NCBI RefSeq assembly: GCF_005116465.1
Contig: NZ_SWBM01000003.1
Coordinates: 124,001 to 188,000 of the forward strand
Direction: 5' to 3'
Length of the DNA: 64,000 nucleotides
Source of the DNA: Robertmurraya kyonggiensis
GTDB lineage: Bacteria > Bacillota > Bacilli > Bacillales > Cytobacillaceae
Part shown: piece by piece, positions 18,051 through 25,450 of the stretch
Layout: every line of letters begins with the position of its first letter
Numbering within the stretch: the first letter of the stretch is position 1
Position numbers and translations under genes: made by a program
The notes under the pieces: generated by a model
The model's input: the letters and a program-made list of their open reading frames with translations, nothing else
Database searches by the model: none
Told to the model about the DNA's origin: nothing

Positions 18051-18345
18051 AAAAAACCACGCCTCTATCCAATTGGATAAGGACGCGGTTCTATATCACG
18101 TGGTACCACCTTACTTCACTGTTTGCTCTCACAAAACAGCCTCAACAAGTACTTAGGGCAAACTCCCTTTGTATACTGTGGTTTTGATAACGAGTACCAA
18201 CACTCGTCAGAACCTACTTGTGCCTGTAGCACGTTCAGTACGAAACTCAGAGGCCATTGTTCAGATTCGTATTTTTGCTTCTTTTCAGCTACCGAAGCTC
18301 TCTTTTGAAAAATAACATAATCCTACTTTTTCTCTTCATCGTTTT
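18051..18345 (-). promoter_or_regulatory. T-box leader upstream of the SAM hydrolase-ECF operon
   Basis: On the minus strand the leader contains the T-box sequence AAGGTGGTACCACG (18112-18099), followed by a terminator stem (AACCGCGTC... / ...GGCGTGGTT, six T) at 18090-18051. Upstream, the stem I features AGTAGGATTATG and GAGAGCTTCGGTAGCTGA are readable. The likely specifier is ATG (18257-18255) in GAACAATGGCC, that is tRNA-Met; neighbouring triplets CTG (Leu) and TGG (Trp) cannot be excluded without folding. Uncharged tRNA would stabilise the antiterminator and turn on the operon. Confidence 0.9.
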
Positions 18346-18410
18346 TTCAGAATTTTTAATTTAAAGATGATTATAGTAGGTCTTTAAAGAAAATGCAAGA
18401 AAAAATTGTA

Positions 18411-18450
18411 AAAAAACAAATGGATAGAGCCATTTGGGTCTATCCATTTG
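18411..18450 (-). terminator. Intrinsic terminator of the repeat-protein gene
   Basis: AAATGGATAGA / TCTATCCATTT stem with a 13-base loop, followed on the minus strand by seven T. It lies just past the stop at 18458. Confidence 0.85.
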
Positions 18451-18457
18451 TTCCATA

Positions 18458-19777
18458 TTAATCTCCAGCTGGTCGTTTGATTGGCTGTTTAATTGGTTGT
18501 TCTTCAGCTGGCTTTTTAATCGGCTGTTTGATTGGTGCTTGTTCTGGTGCTTTGCTTGGTTGCTTAATTGGTGCCTGTTCAGGCGCTTTACTTGGTTGTT
18601 TAATTGGTTGCTCTTCAGCTGGTGCCTTTTCTGGTTCTTTGACTGGCTCTTCTTCAGCTGGTGCTTTTTCTGGTTCTTTGACTGGCTCTTCTCCAGCTGG
18701 TGCTTTTTCTGGTTCTTTGATCGGCTCTTCTTCAGCTGGTGCTTTTTCTGGTTCTTCTTTAATTGGTGCTTCTTTTAAAGGTGCTTTACGTGGTCCTTTT
18801 ATCGGCTTTTCTTCACCAACTCCTGGGCCCTCTTCCTCTTCAGCTTGTCCAGCACCTTGACCTTCTCCTTCTTCTTCTTCTTCAGCTTGTCCAGCTCCTG
18901 GACCTTCTCCTTCCTCTTCTTCACTTTGGCCGGCTCCAGTTCCTCCGCCAGCTCCTGGGCCACCGGTTCCTGGGCCTTCACCTGTTCCGGCTCCTGGGCC
19001 TTCACCCGCTCCAGCCTCCGGGCCACCGGCTCCTCCACCGGTTCCTGGGCCTTCACCTGCTCCAGCCTCCGGGCCACCGGCTCCTCCACCGGTTCCTGGG
19101 CCTTCACCTGCTCCAGCCCCCGGGCCACCGGCTCCTCCGCCAGCTCCTGGGCCACCGGTTCCTGGGCCTTCACCCGCTCCAGCCTCCGGGCCACCGGCTC
19201 CTCCACCGGTTCCTGGGCCTTCACCTGCTCCAGCCCCCGGGCCACCGGCTCCTCCACCGGTTCCTGGGCCTTCACCTGCTCCAGCCCCCGGACCACCGGC
19301 TCCTCCACCTGCTCCTGGGCCTTCACCTGCTCCACCCCCCGGGCCACCGGCTCCTCCACCGGTTCCTGGGCCTTCACCTGCTCCAGCCCCCGGGCCACCG
19401 ACTCCTGGAGCTTTGCCTCCACCAGCTGCTCCGCTAGGAGCTTTTTGATTTGCATAGGAATACACAATTGATTGTAGTGTGCGACTATCAACTGAACCTG
19501 TTACAGGTAAACCATGTTTCTTTTGAAAATATCTCACTCCCTTTACGGTTAGAGCGTCATATTTTCCATGGATTTTACCTGAATAGCTGCCTACTGATTT
19601 CAGCATTCCTTGGATCACAAATACATCCGGTCCCTGTGCTCCTTTGCCAACAGCTAAACTTACGGACGCCATTGAAAACAACAGAGTAAGCGCTAGTACA
19701 AAAGTACCAATACTTTTACCTAAAATCTTTAGAGCTCGTTTTTTTGCTGAGTCATATGTAGATTTTGGTTTTTTCAT
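18458..19777 (-). CDS. Secreted peptidoglycan-binding protein with Gly-Ala-Pro repeat and Pro/Lys/Glu-rich tail
   Basis: About 439 residues from ATG 19777. A signal peptide (KKRALKILGKSIGTFVLALT and on, cleaved near SLAVG) precedes one PG_binding_1-like domain (about 45-105: GPDVFVIQGMLKSVGSY, YFQKKHGLPVTGSVDSRTL). Then comes a low-complexity region of about 170 residues built on GAGEGPGTGGGAGGPEA (17 residues), then EEEE-rich linkers, and a tail of EPEKAPAEEEP and KQPSKAPEQAPI repeats. It is probably cell-wall associated, with the repeats as an extended stalk; no catalytic domain is present. The GC-rich repeat differs sharply from its AT-rich neighbours. ATG 19789 is an alternative but overlaps the ribosome binding site. 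Confidence 0.8.
   Translation of the reverse strand: MKKPKSTYDSAKKRALKILGKSIGTFVLALTLLFSMASVSLAVGKGAQGPDVFVIQGMLKSVGSYSGKIHGKYDALTVKGVRYFQKKHGLPVTGSVDSRTLQSIVYSYANQKAPSGAAGGGKAPGVGGPGAGAGEGPGTGGGAGGPGGGAGEGPGAGGGAGGPGAGAGEGPGTGGGAGGPGAGAGEGPGTGGGAGGPEAGAGEGPGTGGPGAGGGAGGPGAGAGEGPGTGGGAGGPEAGAGEGPGTGGGAGGPEAGAGEGPGAGTGEGPGTGGPGAGGGTGAGQSEEEEGEGPGAGQAEEEEEGEGQGAGQAEEEEGPGVGEEKPIKGPRKAPLKEAPIKEEPEKAPAEEEPIKEPEKAPAGEEPVKEPEKAPAEEEPVKEPEKAPAEEQPIKQPSKAPEQAPIKQPSKAPEQAPIKQPIKKPAEEQPIKQPIKRPAGD
18930..19420 (-). repeat. In-frame 51-base tandem repeat block
   Basis: About nine imperfect copies of a 51-base unit encoding GAGEGPGTGGGAGGPEA and variants. It is very rich in CCGG/CCACC on the plus strand and is prone to slippage, so copy number should vary between strains. 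The bias leaves all six frames open for long distances, producing spurious ORFs. Confidence 0.85.
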
Positions 19778-19899
19778 TTGATTCACCATCCTTAAATTTA
19801 TTTGTCTATTTAGACAAAGTTACTGTTCCCATATTTTCTCACTTTATTGCGTAGAAAACGGATGAATTTCAGCATGTCTAATGAATCTATCCGAGCATG

Positions 19900-19930
19900 A
19901 AAAAAGAACCCATTATTTCTAATAGGTTCC
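19900..19930 (-). terminator. Intrinsic terminator of the CSC-domain membrane protein gene
   Basis: GAACCTATTA / TAATGGGTTC stem with GAAA loop, then six T on the minus strand. Located 24 bases past the stop at 19954. Confidence 0.8.
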
Positions 19931-19953
19931 TTGTATTAGGCATTTTTTCCCAG

Positions 19954-20517
19954 TTATGTTTTTTTTCGCTTTTGAACAATGAATACTACTATCAAAACCA
20001 TCACAATGACCGTAGATACGATTATTAGATAAATATGATTACCTTCAAGTTCATTTGTTAAATCTACTTTTTGGGCTGGCGATTTTCCCTCACCTAGAAA
20101 TGCCAAATCATCCTTTAATGTTTGCAGTTTTCCAGTTCGATCACAGATAGTCGATACAAGTTTATTCTCCCCGTACATTGTAGATTCTGTCGCATAAACG
20201 AGGTATTCTTCACCTTTTTTAAACTCAATCCCACAATCTCCATCACTAACACCTGTTGTAATAATAATTTGTGTTTCATCAACACCCTTCCACGTCTCAG
20301 TAACTTCAAAGAGCACCAATTTTACTATACTTCCATTGTTCCTTCGATTTTCTTTTACTTCTATCACTTTTCCACTAAACACTGCCTTCGATTGTTTAAA
20401 TTCTTCCTTCACACTCTGTTGTTCTGCACATGAACACGCACTTGAAGTTGAAGGAAAAGACACCATTAAGAACAAGAAACTGCAACACACTGCGAAAATC
20501 GATATGAACTTCTTCAT
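19954..20517 (-). CDS. Exported TIMP/NTR-like domain protein with C-terminal membrane anchor
   Basis: 187 residues. A signal peptide (about 1-26) ends in SSA, directly followed by CSC, so the mature N-terminus would be Cys-Ser-Cys as in netrin/TIMP-like domains; two more cysteines (DCGIEF, TICDRTG) can complete disulfides. The central domain is a beta-barrel-like stretch (VFSGKVIEVKEN, YLVYATES). A helix at about 160-181 and a KKRKKT tail anchor it in the membrane. Such 'CSC' proteins are common in Bacilli but have no established role. Start ATG 20517 behind AGGAGATGG. Confidence 0.8.
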   Translation of the reverse strand: MKKFISIFAVCCSFLFLMVSFPSTSSACSCAEQQSVKEEFKQSKAVFSGKVIEVKENRRNNGSIVKLVLFEVTETWKGVDETQIIITTGVSDGDCGIEFKKGEEYLVYATESTMYGENKLVSTICDRTGKLQTLKDDLAFLGEGKSPAQKVDLTNELEGNHIYLIIVSTVIVMVLIVVFIVQKRKKT

Positions 20518-20558
20518 TAGACCATCTCCTGAATTTCTTACTGACTCTTCCTTACACG

Positions 20559-20590
20559 AAAAAAAAAAGGAATCTCTAAATTAGACTCCT
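20559..20590 (-). terminator. Intrinsic terminator of the TetR-oxidoreductase operon
   Basis: AGGAGTCTAA / TTAGAGATTCCT imperfect stem followed on the minus strand by about ten T; 32 bases past the stop at 20622. Confidence 0.65.
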
Positions 20591-20621
20591 ACCACATGCT
20601 TTCCGTTTCAGATTCAACTAT

Positions 20622-21566
20622 TTAAATCTTTCTTAATTCCTCTAGCACTCGCTGCGCCTTATATCCAACTTCAAAATCATATAATTCCGAGACTTCTCCC
20701 TTTGCCGCCTTCACCAACTCATCGATTATTTTGTTTGGTATAACATCCTCAGCCAAAATCGGCTTGAGCTCCTCACCAATTTTTCCACCTCTTAGTTGGC
20801 CCCAGTTTTCAAGGGATAAAGTCCCTTCCGAACCATATGCGATAAAACCAATATATTCTTCGCCAGCTACTTGGCTCAGTCCTTCAATTAGAACCGGAGT
20901 CCCGTCTTCTAGCTCTGCAGTTGCAATGATTCCAGTCTCACACTTTTCTCGGTCAACTGGCAATTCTAATCGCGTTTGGATATTCTTTATGTTCCCAAAT
21001 ATCTTCAAGGTTTGTTGGATAAAATGAACCCCTACTTCTAGAACAAATCCACCTTGCTCTCTTTTACCTACCCAATCATTTTGCTGCCAAGCCCGTGGCC
21101 ATTGGGGAAAATGCATCGTCAGCTGTAATCTTCTTAATTCTCCAATATATTTTTCGGCAATCATATCTGAGAATTTCGTTGCTCCTGGTCCATAATTAAG
21201 CGGAAAATTCATGGCATGGACAACTCCCGCCTCTTTTGCAGCCTCATACATCTCTTGCGCTTCTTCCAAAGAATTCGCTAAAGGCTTTTCACATAAAACA
21301 TGCTTCTTTGCTCTTAACACTTCTAAAACAATGGCATGATGAAATTTCGGTGGGACTGCAACATAAATAAGGTCTACTTTTTCATCAGCTATTAAGCTTT
21401 CATAATGAGTATAAGCTTGTGCTCCCCCAAGAGAGACTGCTGTTTCGTTTGCAAGTGACTCCAATTGATCACATACCGCTACAATTTCCACTTCAGGATG
21501 CTCTGTAAATTGTTTGATTAATCGTTGTCCAATGGCACCTAAGCCAATAATTCCAATATGTATCAT
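20622..21566 (-). CDS. Gfo/Idh/MocA-family NAD(P)-dependent oxidoreductase
   Basis: 314 residues. N-terminal Rossmann fold with IGLGAIGQRL (about 6-15) and the family EKPLA motif (about 94-98), then the C-terminal alpha/beta substrate domain (about 125-300). Members oxidise or reduce sugars, inositols, amino-acid-like or bile-pigment-like substrates; nothing here fixes the substrate. The MNFPLNYGPGATKF segment is where catalytic Lys/His residues of other members lie. Start ATG 21566 with AAGGAGGATATC. It follows the TetR gene by ten bases, so the pair is one operon. Confidence 0.88.
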   Translation of the reverse strand: MIHIGIIGLGAIGQRLIKQFTEHPEVEIVAVCDQLESLANETAVSLGGAQAYTHYESLIADEKVDLIYVAVPPKFHHAIVLEVLRAKKHVLCEKPLANSLEEAQEMYEAAKEAGVVHAMNFPLNYGPGATKFSDMIAEKYIGELRRLQLTMHFPQWPRAWQQNDWVGKREQGGFVLEVGVHFIQQTLKIFGNIKNIQTRLELPVDREKCETGIIATAELEDGTPVLIEGLSQVAGEEYIGFIAYGSEGTLSLENWGQLRGGKIGEELKPILAEDVIPNKIIDELVKAAKGEVSELYDFEVGYKAQRVLEELRKI

Positions 21567-21576
21567 GATATCCTCC

Positions 21577-22140
21577 TTATTTTAACGCTTTAATTTTTAA
21601 AAGTTTCAGCAATATGTTATTCATTTCATCTATCGATTTTTGAAAGCCCTCATTATACCATTCCATAATAACGCCCAATATGGCGTTCGCTAGAAAGGAA
21701 TCGATAAACTCTGTCGGTTCATCTAATAGTTCCTTTGATTGCATAGAGCTTTTTACGAAGGCTTTTATTCGTTCAAAAAACAACTTATAGTAGGCAATAT
21801 TCGAATTGCTACTAAAAATAAATTGATAAAAATCTTTGTGATTGTAAACATGTTCAAAAAGATGAATCATTTTAGGCTCCAATTGGTAGTTCTTCTCCGT
21901 TATATAATTCGAGGATTTTTGCATTGCTTGTTCAAGATCTACCAAGAGCAGTTCGATAAACTCCTCAAAATATTTTGGAACATTTTCATAATGGATATAA
22001 AAAGTTTTTCTTGTTATTCCTGATTGTCGACAAAGGTCCGATACGGTAATTTTTTCAAGTGGCTTGTCCCTCAGTAATTCAATGATTGCCTTTTGAAGAC
22101 TTTGTTTTGTTTTAATTACACGTAAATCCTTCGCATTCAT
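21577..22140 (-). CDS. TetR/AcrR-family transcriptional regulator
   Basis: 187 residues from ATG 22140 (AGGAGGG site; ATG 22155 lies within that site and is rejected). Helix-turn-helix at about 28-48 (ITVSDLCRQSGITRKTFYIHY). The C-terminal half is of the type seen in DhaS-like regulators. Transcribed with the oxidoreductase gene and divergent from the flavin dehydrogenase gene; a 20-base palindrome between the two (22223-22242) is the probable operator. Effector unknown. Confidence 0.9.
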   Translation of the reverse strand: MNAKDLRVIKTKQSLQKAIIELLRDKPLEKITVSDLCRQSGITRKTFYIHYENVPKYFEEFIELLLVDLEQAMQKSSNYITEKNYQLEPKMIHLFEHVYNHKDFYQFIFSSNSNIAYYKLFFERIKAFVKSSMQSKELLDEPTEFIDSFLANAILGVIMEWYNEGFQKSIDEMNNILLKLLKIKALK

Positions 22141-22212
22141 TTTAACCCTCCTCATGCTGCATGTTCATGACTTCATTATCGCACAAAATCATCAGAAAAT
22201 TTAGATTAAATA

Positions 22213-22242
22213 ATGACAAAGATATTATACACCTGTATAATA
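22213..22242 (+). promoter_or_regulatory. Promoter with overlapping 20-base palindromic operator
   Basis: A -35-like ATGACA (22213-22218), a 17-base spacer and a perfect TATAAT (22236-22241) drive the flavin dehydrogenase gene. A perfect inverted repeat with arms TATTATACA and TGTATAATA around CC spans 22223-22242, covering the spacer and -10. A TetR dimer here would block the promoter. Confidence 0.7.
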
Positions 22243-22317
22243 AAATTAACTTATTTATTCTAAAAATTCAAATAACTTCACAGAGATAAATAAGTAACGT
22301 CTATTAGGAGGGATTAT

Positions 22318-23991
22318 ATGAACTGGCATGAGGAATACGATGTTGTAGTCGTTGGTAGTGGCGCCGGCGGACTAGTGGCAGCCATTACAGCTGCTCATCA
22401 CGGGTTGAAAACAGTCATTATTGAAAAAGGTTCTGTATTAGGTGGTTCTTCAGCTCTTTCTGGAGGTGGGCTCTGGATACCAAATAATCATGTATCAAAA
22501 AATGCCGGTTTACAGGACAGTGAAGAAGAAGCTCTTACTTATATGCAAGAAGTGATTGAAGATACCGGGCCAGCCTCTACGTATGAACGTAAAGTAGCCT
22601 ATATTAAAAATGGACATCGGATGGTGAAGTTTTTAGAAGACTTAGGAATGAAATGGGTTGCGGGTATATTATATCCTGATTACTATCCGGAAAAGCCTGG
22701 TGGGAAAATTGGCCGTTCAATCGAAGGTGAAATCTTTGATGCTAGATTACTAGGTGAGTATGAGAACTTAATACGCTCAGGAGAAATTAAAGCACCACTG
22801 CCTTTATATTCTGGTAAGGTTGCATCGTTGCCGAAGGCTTTTACCAATGCGAAAGACTTTAGCACTGTCATTGGCATGTTTCTTAATGGATTCAAGCACA
22901 AGTTAAAAGGCAGTCATGCAATCTCAATTGGGGCTGGACTGATTGGGCGATTATTAAAAATTGCACTTGAGCATAAAGTAGATATAAAACTCTCAACACC
23001 TTTAACAGATTTAATCATGGAAGATAATAAGCTCCTTGGTATACAAGCGAAGCATAAGGGTAAATCCATTCATATTAAAGGCAAAGCGGTTATTTTAGCA
23101 GGAGGAGGATTTGAACGAAATCCAGAGCTCCGGAAAAAATATCATAATGTTGGTACCGATTGGACATCTGCAAACCCAGATAATACAGGCGATCTACTGT
23201 TGATTGCTCAAAAACATAAGATTGATACTGCCTTATTAGACGATGCATGGTGGGGCCCAACTACTCTAGATGCAAACGGTTCACGTAAGTTTATGGTTTA
23301 TGAACGCTCTATGCCACACTGCATCATTGTCGATCAAACAGGAGATCGCTATTTCAATGAATCCCAATCTTACACAGATGCAGGACACGCCATACTTGAA
23401 AGACAGGAAATGAACGGCAAAGCGATTCCTTCTTGGCTGATCATGGAAAGTCGAAATCGAAATAAGTATTTGTTCGGAGATATGCTACCGAAACGGACTC
23501 CTAAGGAAGCTGTTGAAAGCGGTTTCATAATTAAAGCAGATTCCATTGAAGAACTAGCAGAGAAATGCCAAATTGATTATCCAGGCTTAAAAGAAACGGT
23601 TACACGTTTTAATACATTTGTTAAGAATGGCCATGATGAAGATTTTGGACGCGGAAACTCCGCCTATGATAATTATTACGGCGATCCTACTTACCCGAAT
23701 CCTAATTTAGGAACCATTGAAAAACCACCTTTTTACGCATGCAAAATATTCCCTGGGGATCTAGGCACAAAAGGTGGCATCGTAGCCAATGAATATGGTC
23801 AGGCGTTGTGCAATAATACTCCAATTGAAGGGCTATATGCGACAGGAAATTGCTCTGCATCCGTTATGGGACGTGTCTATCCTGGACCAGGTTCTACACT
23901 AGGACCAACTACTGTATTTGGTTACATTTCAGCAAATCATATCAAAGAAAACATCAAACAATTAGAAAAAACTACATCAATAATCGGTTAA
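22318..23991 (+). CDS. FAD-dependent dehydrogenase of the 3-ketosteroid-delta1-dehydrogenase / fumarate reductase flavoprotein group
   Basis: 557 residues. FAD-binding motif [20 protein letters not shown] at the N-terminus, the second motif GGFERNPEL (about 263-271), and a C-terminal block with [20 protein letters not shown], which resembles the active-site end of KstD-type enzymes (Tyr followed by PGPG). Such enzymes introduce a double bond next to a ketone, in steroids or other cyclic ketones. Substrate is not determined. ATG 22318 with TAGGAGGGATTAT. Neighbouring SDR and Gfo/Idh dehydrogenases suggest a small alcohol/ketone-oxidising locus. Confidence 0.88.
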   Translation: MNWHEEYDVVVVGSGAGGLVAAITAAHHGLKTVIIEKGSVLGGSSALSGGGLWIPNNHVSKNAGLQDSEEEALTYMQEVIEDTGPASTYERKVAYIKNGHRMVKFLEDLGMKWVAGILYPDYYPEKPGGKIGRSIEGEIFDARLLGEYENLIRSGEIKAPLPLYSGKVASLPKAFTNAKDFSTVIGMFLNGFKHKLKGSHAISIGAGLIGRLLKIALEHKVDIKLSTPLTDLIMEDNKLLGIQAKHKGKSIHIKGKAVILAGGGFERNPELRKKYHNVGTDWTSANPDNTGDLLLIAQKHKIDTALLDDAWWGPTTLDANGSRKFMVYERSMPHCIIVDQTGDRYFNESQSYTDAGHAILERQEMNGKAIPSWLIMESRNRNKYLFGDMLPKRTPKEAVESGFIIKADSIEELAEKCQIDYPGLKETVTRFNTFVKNGHDEDFGRGNSAYDNYYGDPTYPNPNLGTIEKPPFYACKIFPGDLGTKGGIVANEYGQALCNNTPIEGLYATGNCSASVMGRVYPGPGSTLGPTTVFGYISANHIKENIKQLEKTTSIIG

Positions 23992-24000
23992 AAGTAAAAG

Positions 24001-24040
24001 AGGATCGACCAAACAAGTGGGCGATCCTTATTTCATTTTT
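24001..24040. terminator. Bidirectional terminator between convergent genes
   Basis: AGGATCG / CGATCCT stem (24001-24028) with T-rich flanks on both sides, between the flavin dehydrogenase stop (23991) and the SDR stop (24039). Confidence 0.7.
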
Positions 24041-24797
24041 AAACCGCGCTCCAACCACCATCTACAACCAGTTCTTCACCTGTCACAAACTTAGATTCAT
24101 CAGAAGCTAAGTACAAGTAAGCCTGTGCAATATCATTTGCCTCACCAGCATGTGGAGGTAGTGGAATCGTGTTCTTGAAAGCTTGTCCAAGTACTTCCTG
24201 AGAAGTCACCCCATGTCTTTTGGCTGCTCCTGTTAAAATTGCGCCTGGGTAAACACAGTTCACTCGAATATTGTCTTTCGCAAAGTTAACAGATGCATGC
24301 TTGGAAAGGGCACGCACGCCTCCTTTTGCTGCACTGTACGCCGCTGCTCCATTGTCGGCTGAACCGATAATTGCTGCTAGTGAAACACAGTTTACAATCG
24401 ATCCTTTGCCGCTATTTTGCATATGAGGAATGACAGACTTCATTCCTAACCATACAGATGTTAGATTGAGTGTTAGAACTTTATTCCAACCCTCTAAAGT
24501 TTCCTCTAATAATGTATTATGAGTGGACACACCAGCATTATTTACTAAAATATCAATTTTCCCATATTGCTCGATCGTACGGTCCGCAACGTTTTTCCAT
24601 TGTTCTTCGGAAGTTACGTCTAACTCTAGTGCAAGGATTTCCCCATCAATCTTTGCAACTTCTGCTTCTAATTGTGTAAAAGCTATATCAGTTGCCACAA
24701 CTTTGGCTCCCTCTTTCACAAATAATTCTACAGCAGCTAACCCCATACCACTTGCTGCACCAGTAATAACCGCTACTTTGTTTTCTAATCTCCCCAT
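24039..24797 (-). CDS. Short-chain dehydrogenase/reductase (SDR)
   Basis: About 252 residues, classical SDR: NAD(P)-binding TGAASGMG (about 12-19), NNAGVS (about 87-92), and catalytic YSAAK with an upstream Ser, then VYPGAI. Closest in feel to cyclopentanol/glucose dehydrogenase-type SDRs, which oxidise cyclic or secondary alcohols; the true substrate is unknown. ATG 24797 is chosen because the GGGAGGT site is six bases upstream, while it abuts ATG 24803. Expression is probably repressed by the adjacent divergent Rrf2 regulator through the 24813-24843 palindrome. Confidence 0.9.
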   Translation of the reverse strand: MGRLENKVAVITGAASGMGLAAVELFVKEGAKVVATDIAFTQLEAEVAKIDGEILALELDVTSEEQWKNVADRTIEQYGKIDILVNNAGVSTHNTLLEETLEGWNKVLTLNLTSVWLGMKSVIPHMQNSGKGSIVNCVSLAAIIGSADNGAAAYSAAKGGVRALSKHASVNFAKDNIRVNCVYPGAILTGAAKRHGVTSQEVLGQAFKNTIPLPPHAGEANDIAQAYLYLASDESKFVTGEELVVDGGWSAV

Positions 24798-24812
24798 GTT
24801 CATACCTCCCAG

Positions 24813-24843
24813 TTTTAATTGTGATTTATTATCACAATTAAAA
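24813..24843. promoter_or_regulatory. Long perfect palindrome, probable Rrf2 operator, at the SDR promoter
   Basis: Two 13-base arms, TTTTAATTGTGAT and ATCACAATTAAAA, flank TTATT with no mismatch. On the minus strand it sits just after a -35 TTGACT (24870-24865) and -10 TACATT (24847-24842) with a 17-base spacer, and touches the -10. On the plus strand the regulator gene has its own promoter, TTGACA (24887-24892), 16 bases, TAGAAT (24909-24914). Confidence 0.8.
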
Positions 24844-24938
24844 TGTAGGCGATTACATCTATTAAGTCAATCTATTTACTCTTGATTTGACATACTTTAA
24901 ATTTCATATAGAATCGAATCGTAAAGGAAGTGATCCAT

Positions 24939-25355
24939 ATGCAGGAGGTTGCACGTTACGGAGATATTGGTCCAACATGGTTTAATACAGCCATTAAATC
25001 TCTAGCGATTCTAGCATCAACCGATGAATTAGTTTCTAGTAACCAATTAGCAGATGAACTTGGTGTAGAATCTAGTTTTATCCGTAAAGTGTTAGCTAAA
25101 TTAATAGCGGAAAACTTAGTGGAAGGAATCGGCGGGCGTTACGGCGGTTACAAAATCATCGCTGATCCAACTAAAACAACCATTTTTAATGTATACCTCG
25201 CCCTAGTGAAAGATAGCTATATCAAAGAACAACGTTTGATTATAAATAAAACCGATCAATTGATTGCCGAAATCATTACAGAGGCAGAACAGCAATTTAG
25301 CACCGTTTTAAACCGATACACAATTGCAGATATAAAAAAAACAATTACAAGATAA
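24939..25355 (+). CDS. Rrf2-family transcriptional regulator without cluster cysteines
   Basis: 138 residues from ATG 24939 (AAAGGAAGTG site; in-frame GTG 24930 lies within it). Winged helix-turn-helix of Rrf2 type with SNQLADELGVESSFIRKVLAKL and the wing GRYGGYKI. It contains no cysteine at all, so unlike IscR or NsrR it cannot carry an iron-sulfur cluster, and resembles YwnA-type members. Divergent from the SDR gene with a long palindrome between, so it most likely represses the SDR gene. Effector unknown. Confidence 0.88.
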   Translation: MQEVARYGDIGPTWFNTAIKSLAILASTDELVSSNQLADELGVESSFIRKVLAKLIAENLVEGIGGRYGGYKIIADPTKTTIFNVYLALVKDSYIKEQRLIINKTDQLIAEIITEAEQQFSTVLNRYTIADIKKTITR

Positions 25356-25359
25356 ATGC

Positions 25360-25391
25360 CACTGAGCCCTACCATTTTTGCGGGCTCAGTG
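25360..25391 (+). terminator. Hairpin after the Rrf2 gene
   Basis: Perfect CACTGAGCCC / GGGCTCAGTG stem, five bases past the stop. No T run follows on either strand, so termination is uncertain. Confidence 0.5.
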
Positions 25392-25411
25392 AATGAGTTA
25401 GCAATATAAAT

Positions 25412-25437
25412 GAAACCCCACCTTTTCCAAGATGAGG
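25412..25437 (-). terminator. Terminator of the nitrate assimilation operon
   Basis: CCTCATCTT / AAGGTGGGG stem with GGAA loop (three G-T pairs), followed by TTTCATTT on the minus strand, 14 bases past the stop at 25451. Confidence 0.6.
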
Positions 25438-25450
25438 CCTCTACTGAAGG

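Noticed and set aside
18930-19420. Regular repeats resembling a CRISPR array
   Set aside because: Units are contiguous, in frame, without unique spacers, and encode Gly/Pro-rich protein.
18763-19491. Three long overlapping open frames (two plus, one minus in another frame) across the repeat gene
   Set aside because: They result from the GC-rich 51-base repeat, which contains no stop codons in several frames. Only the frame with signal peptide, peptidoglycan-binding domain and ribosome binding site is real.
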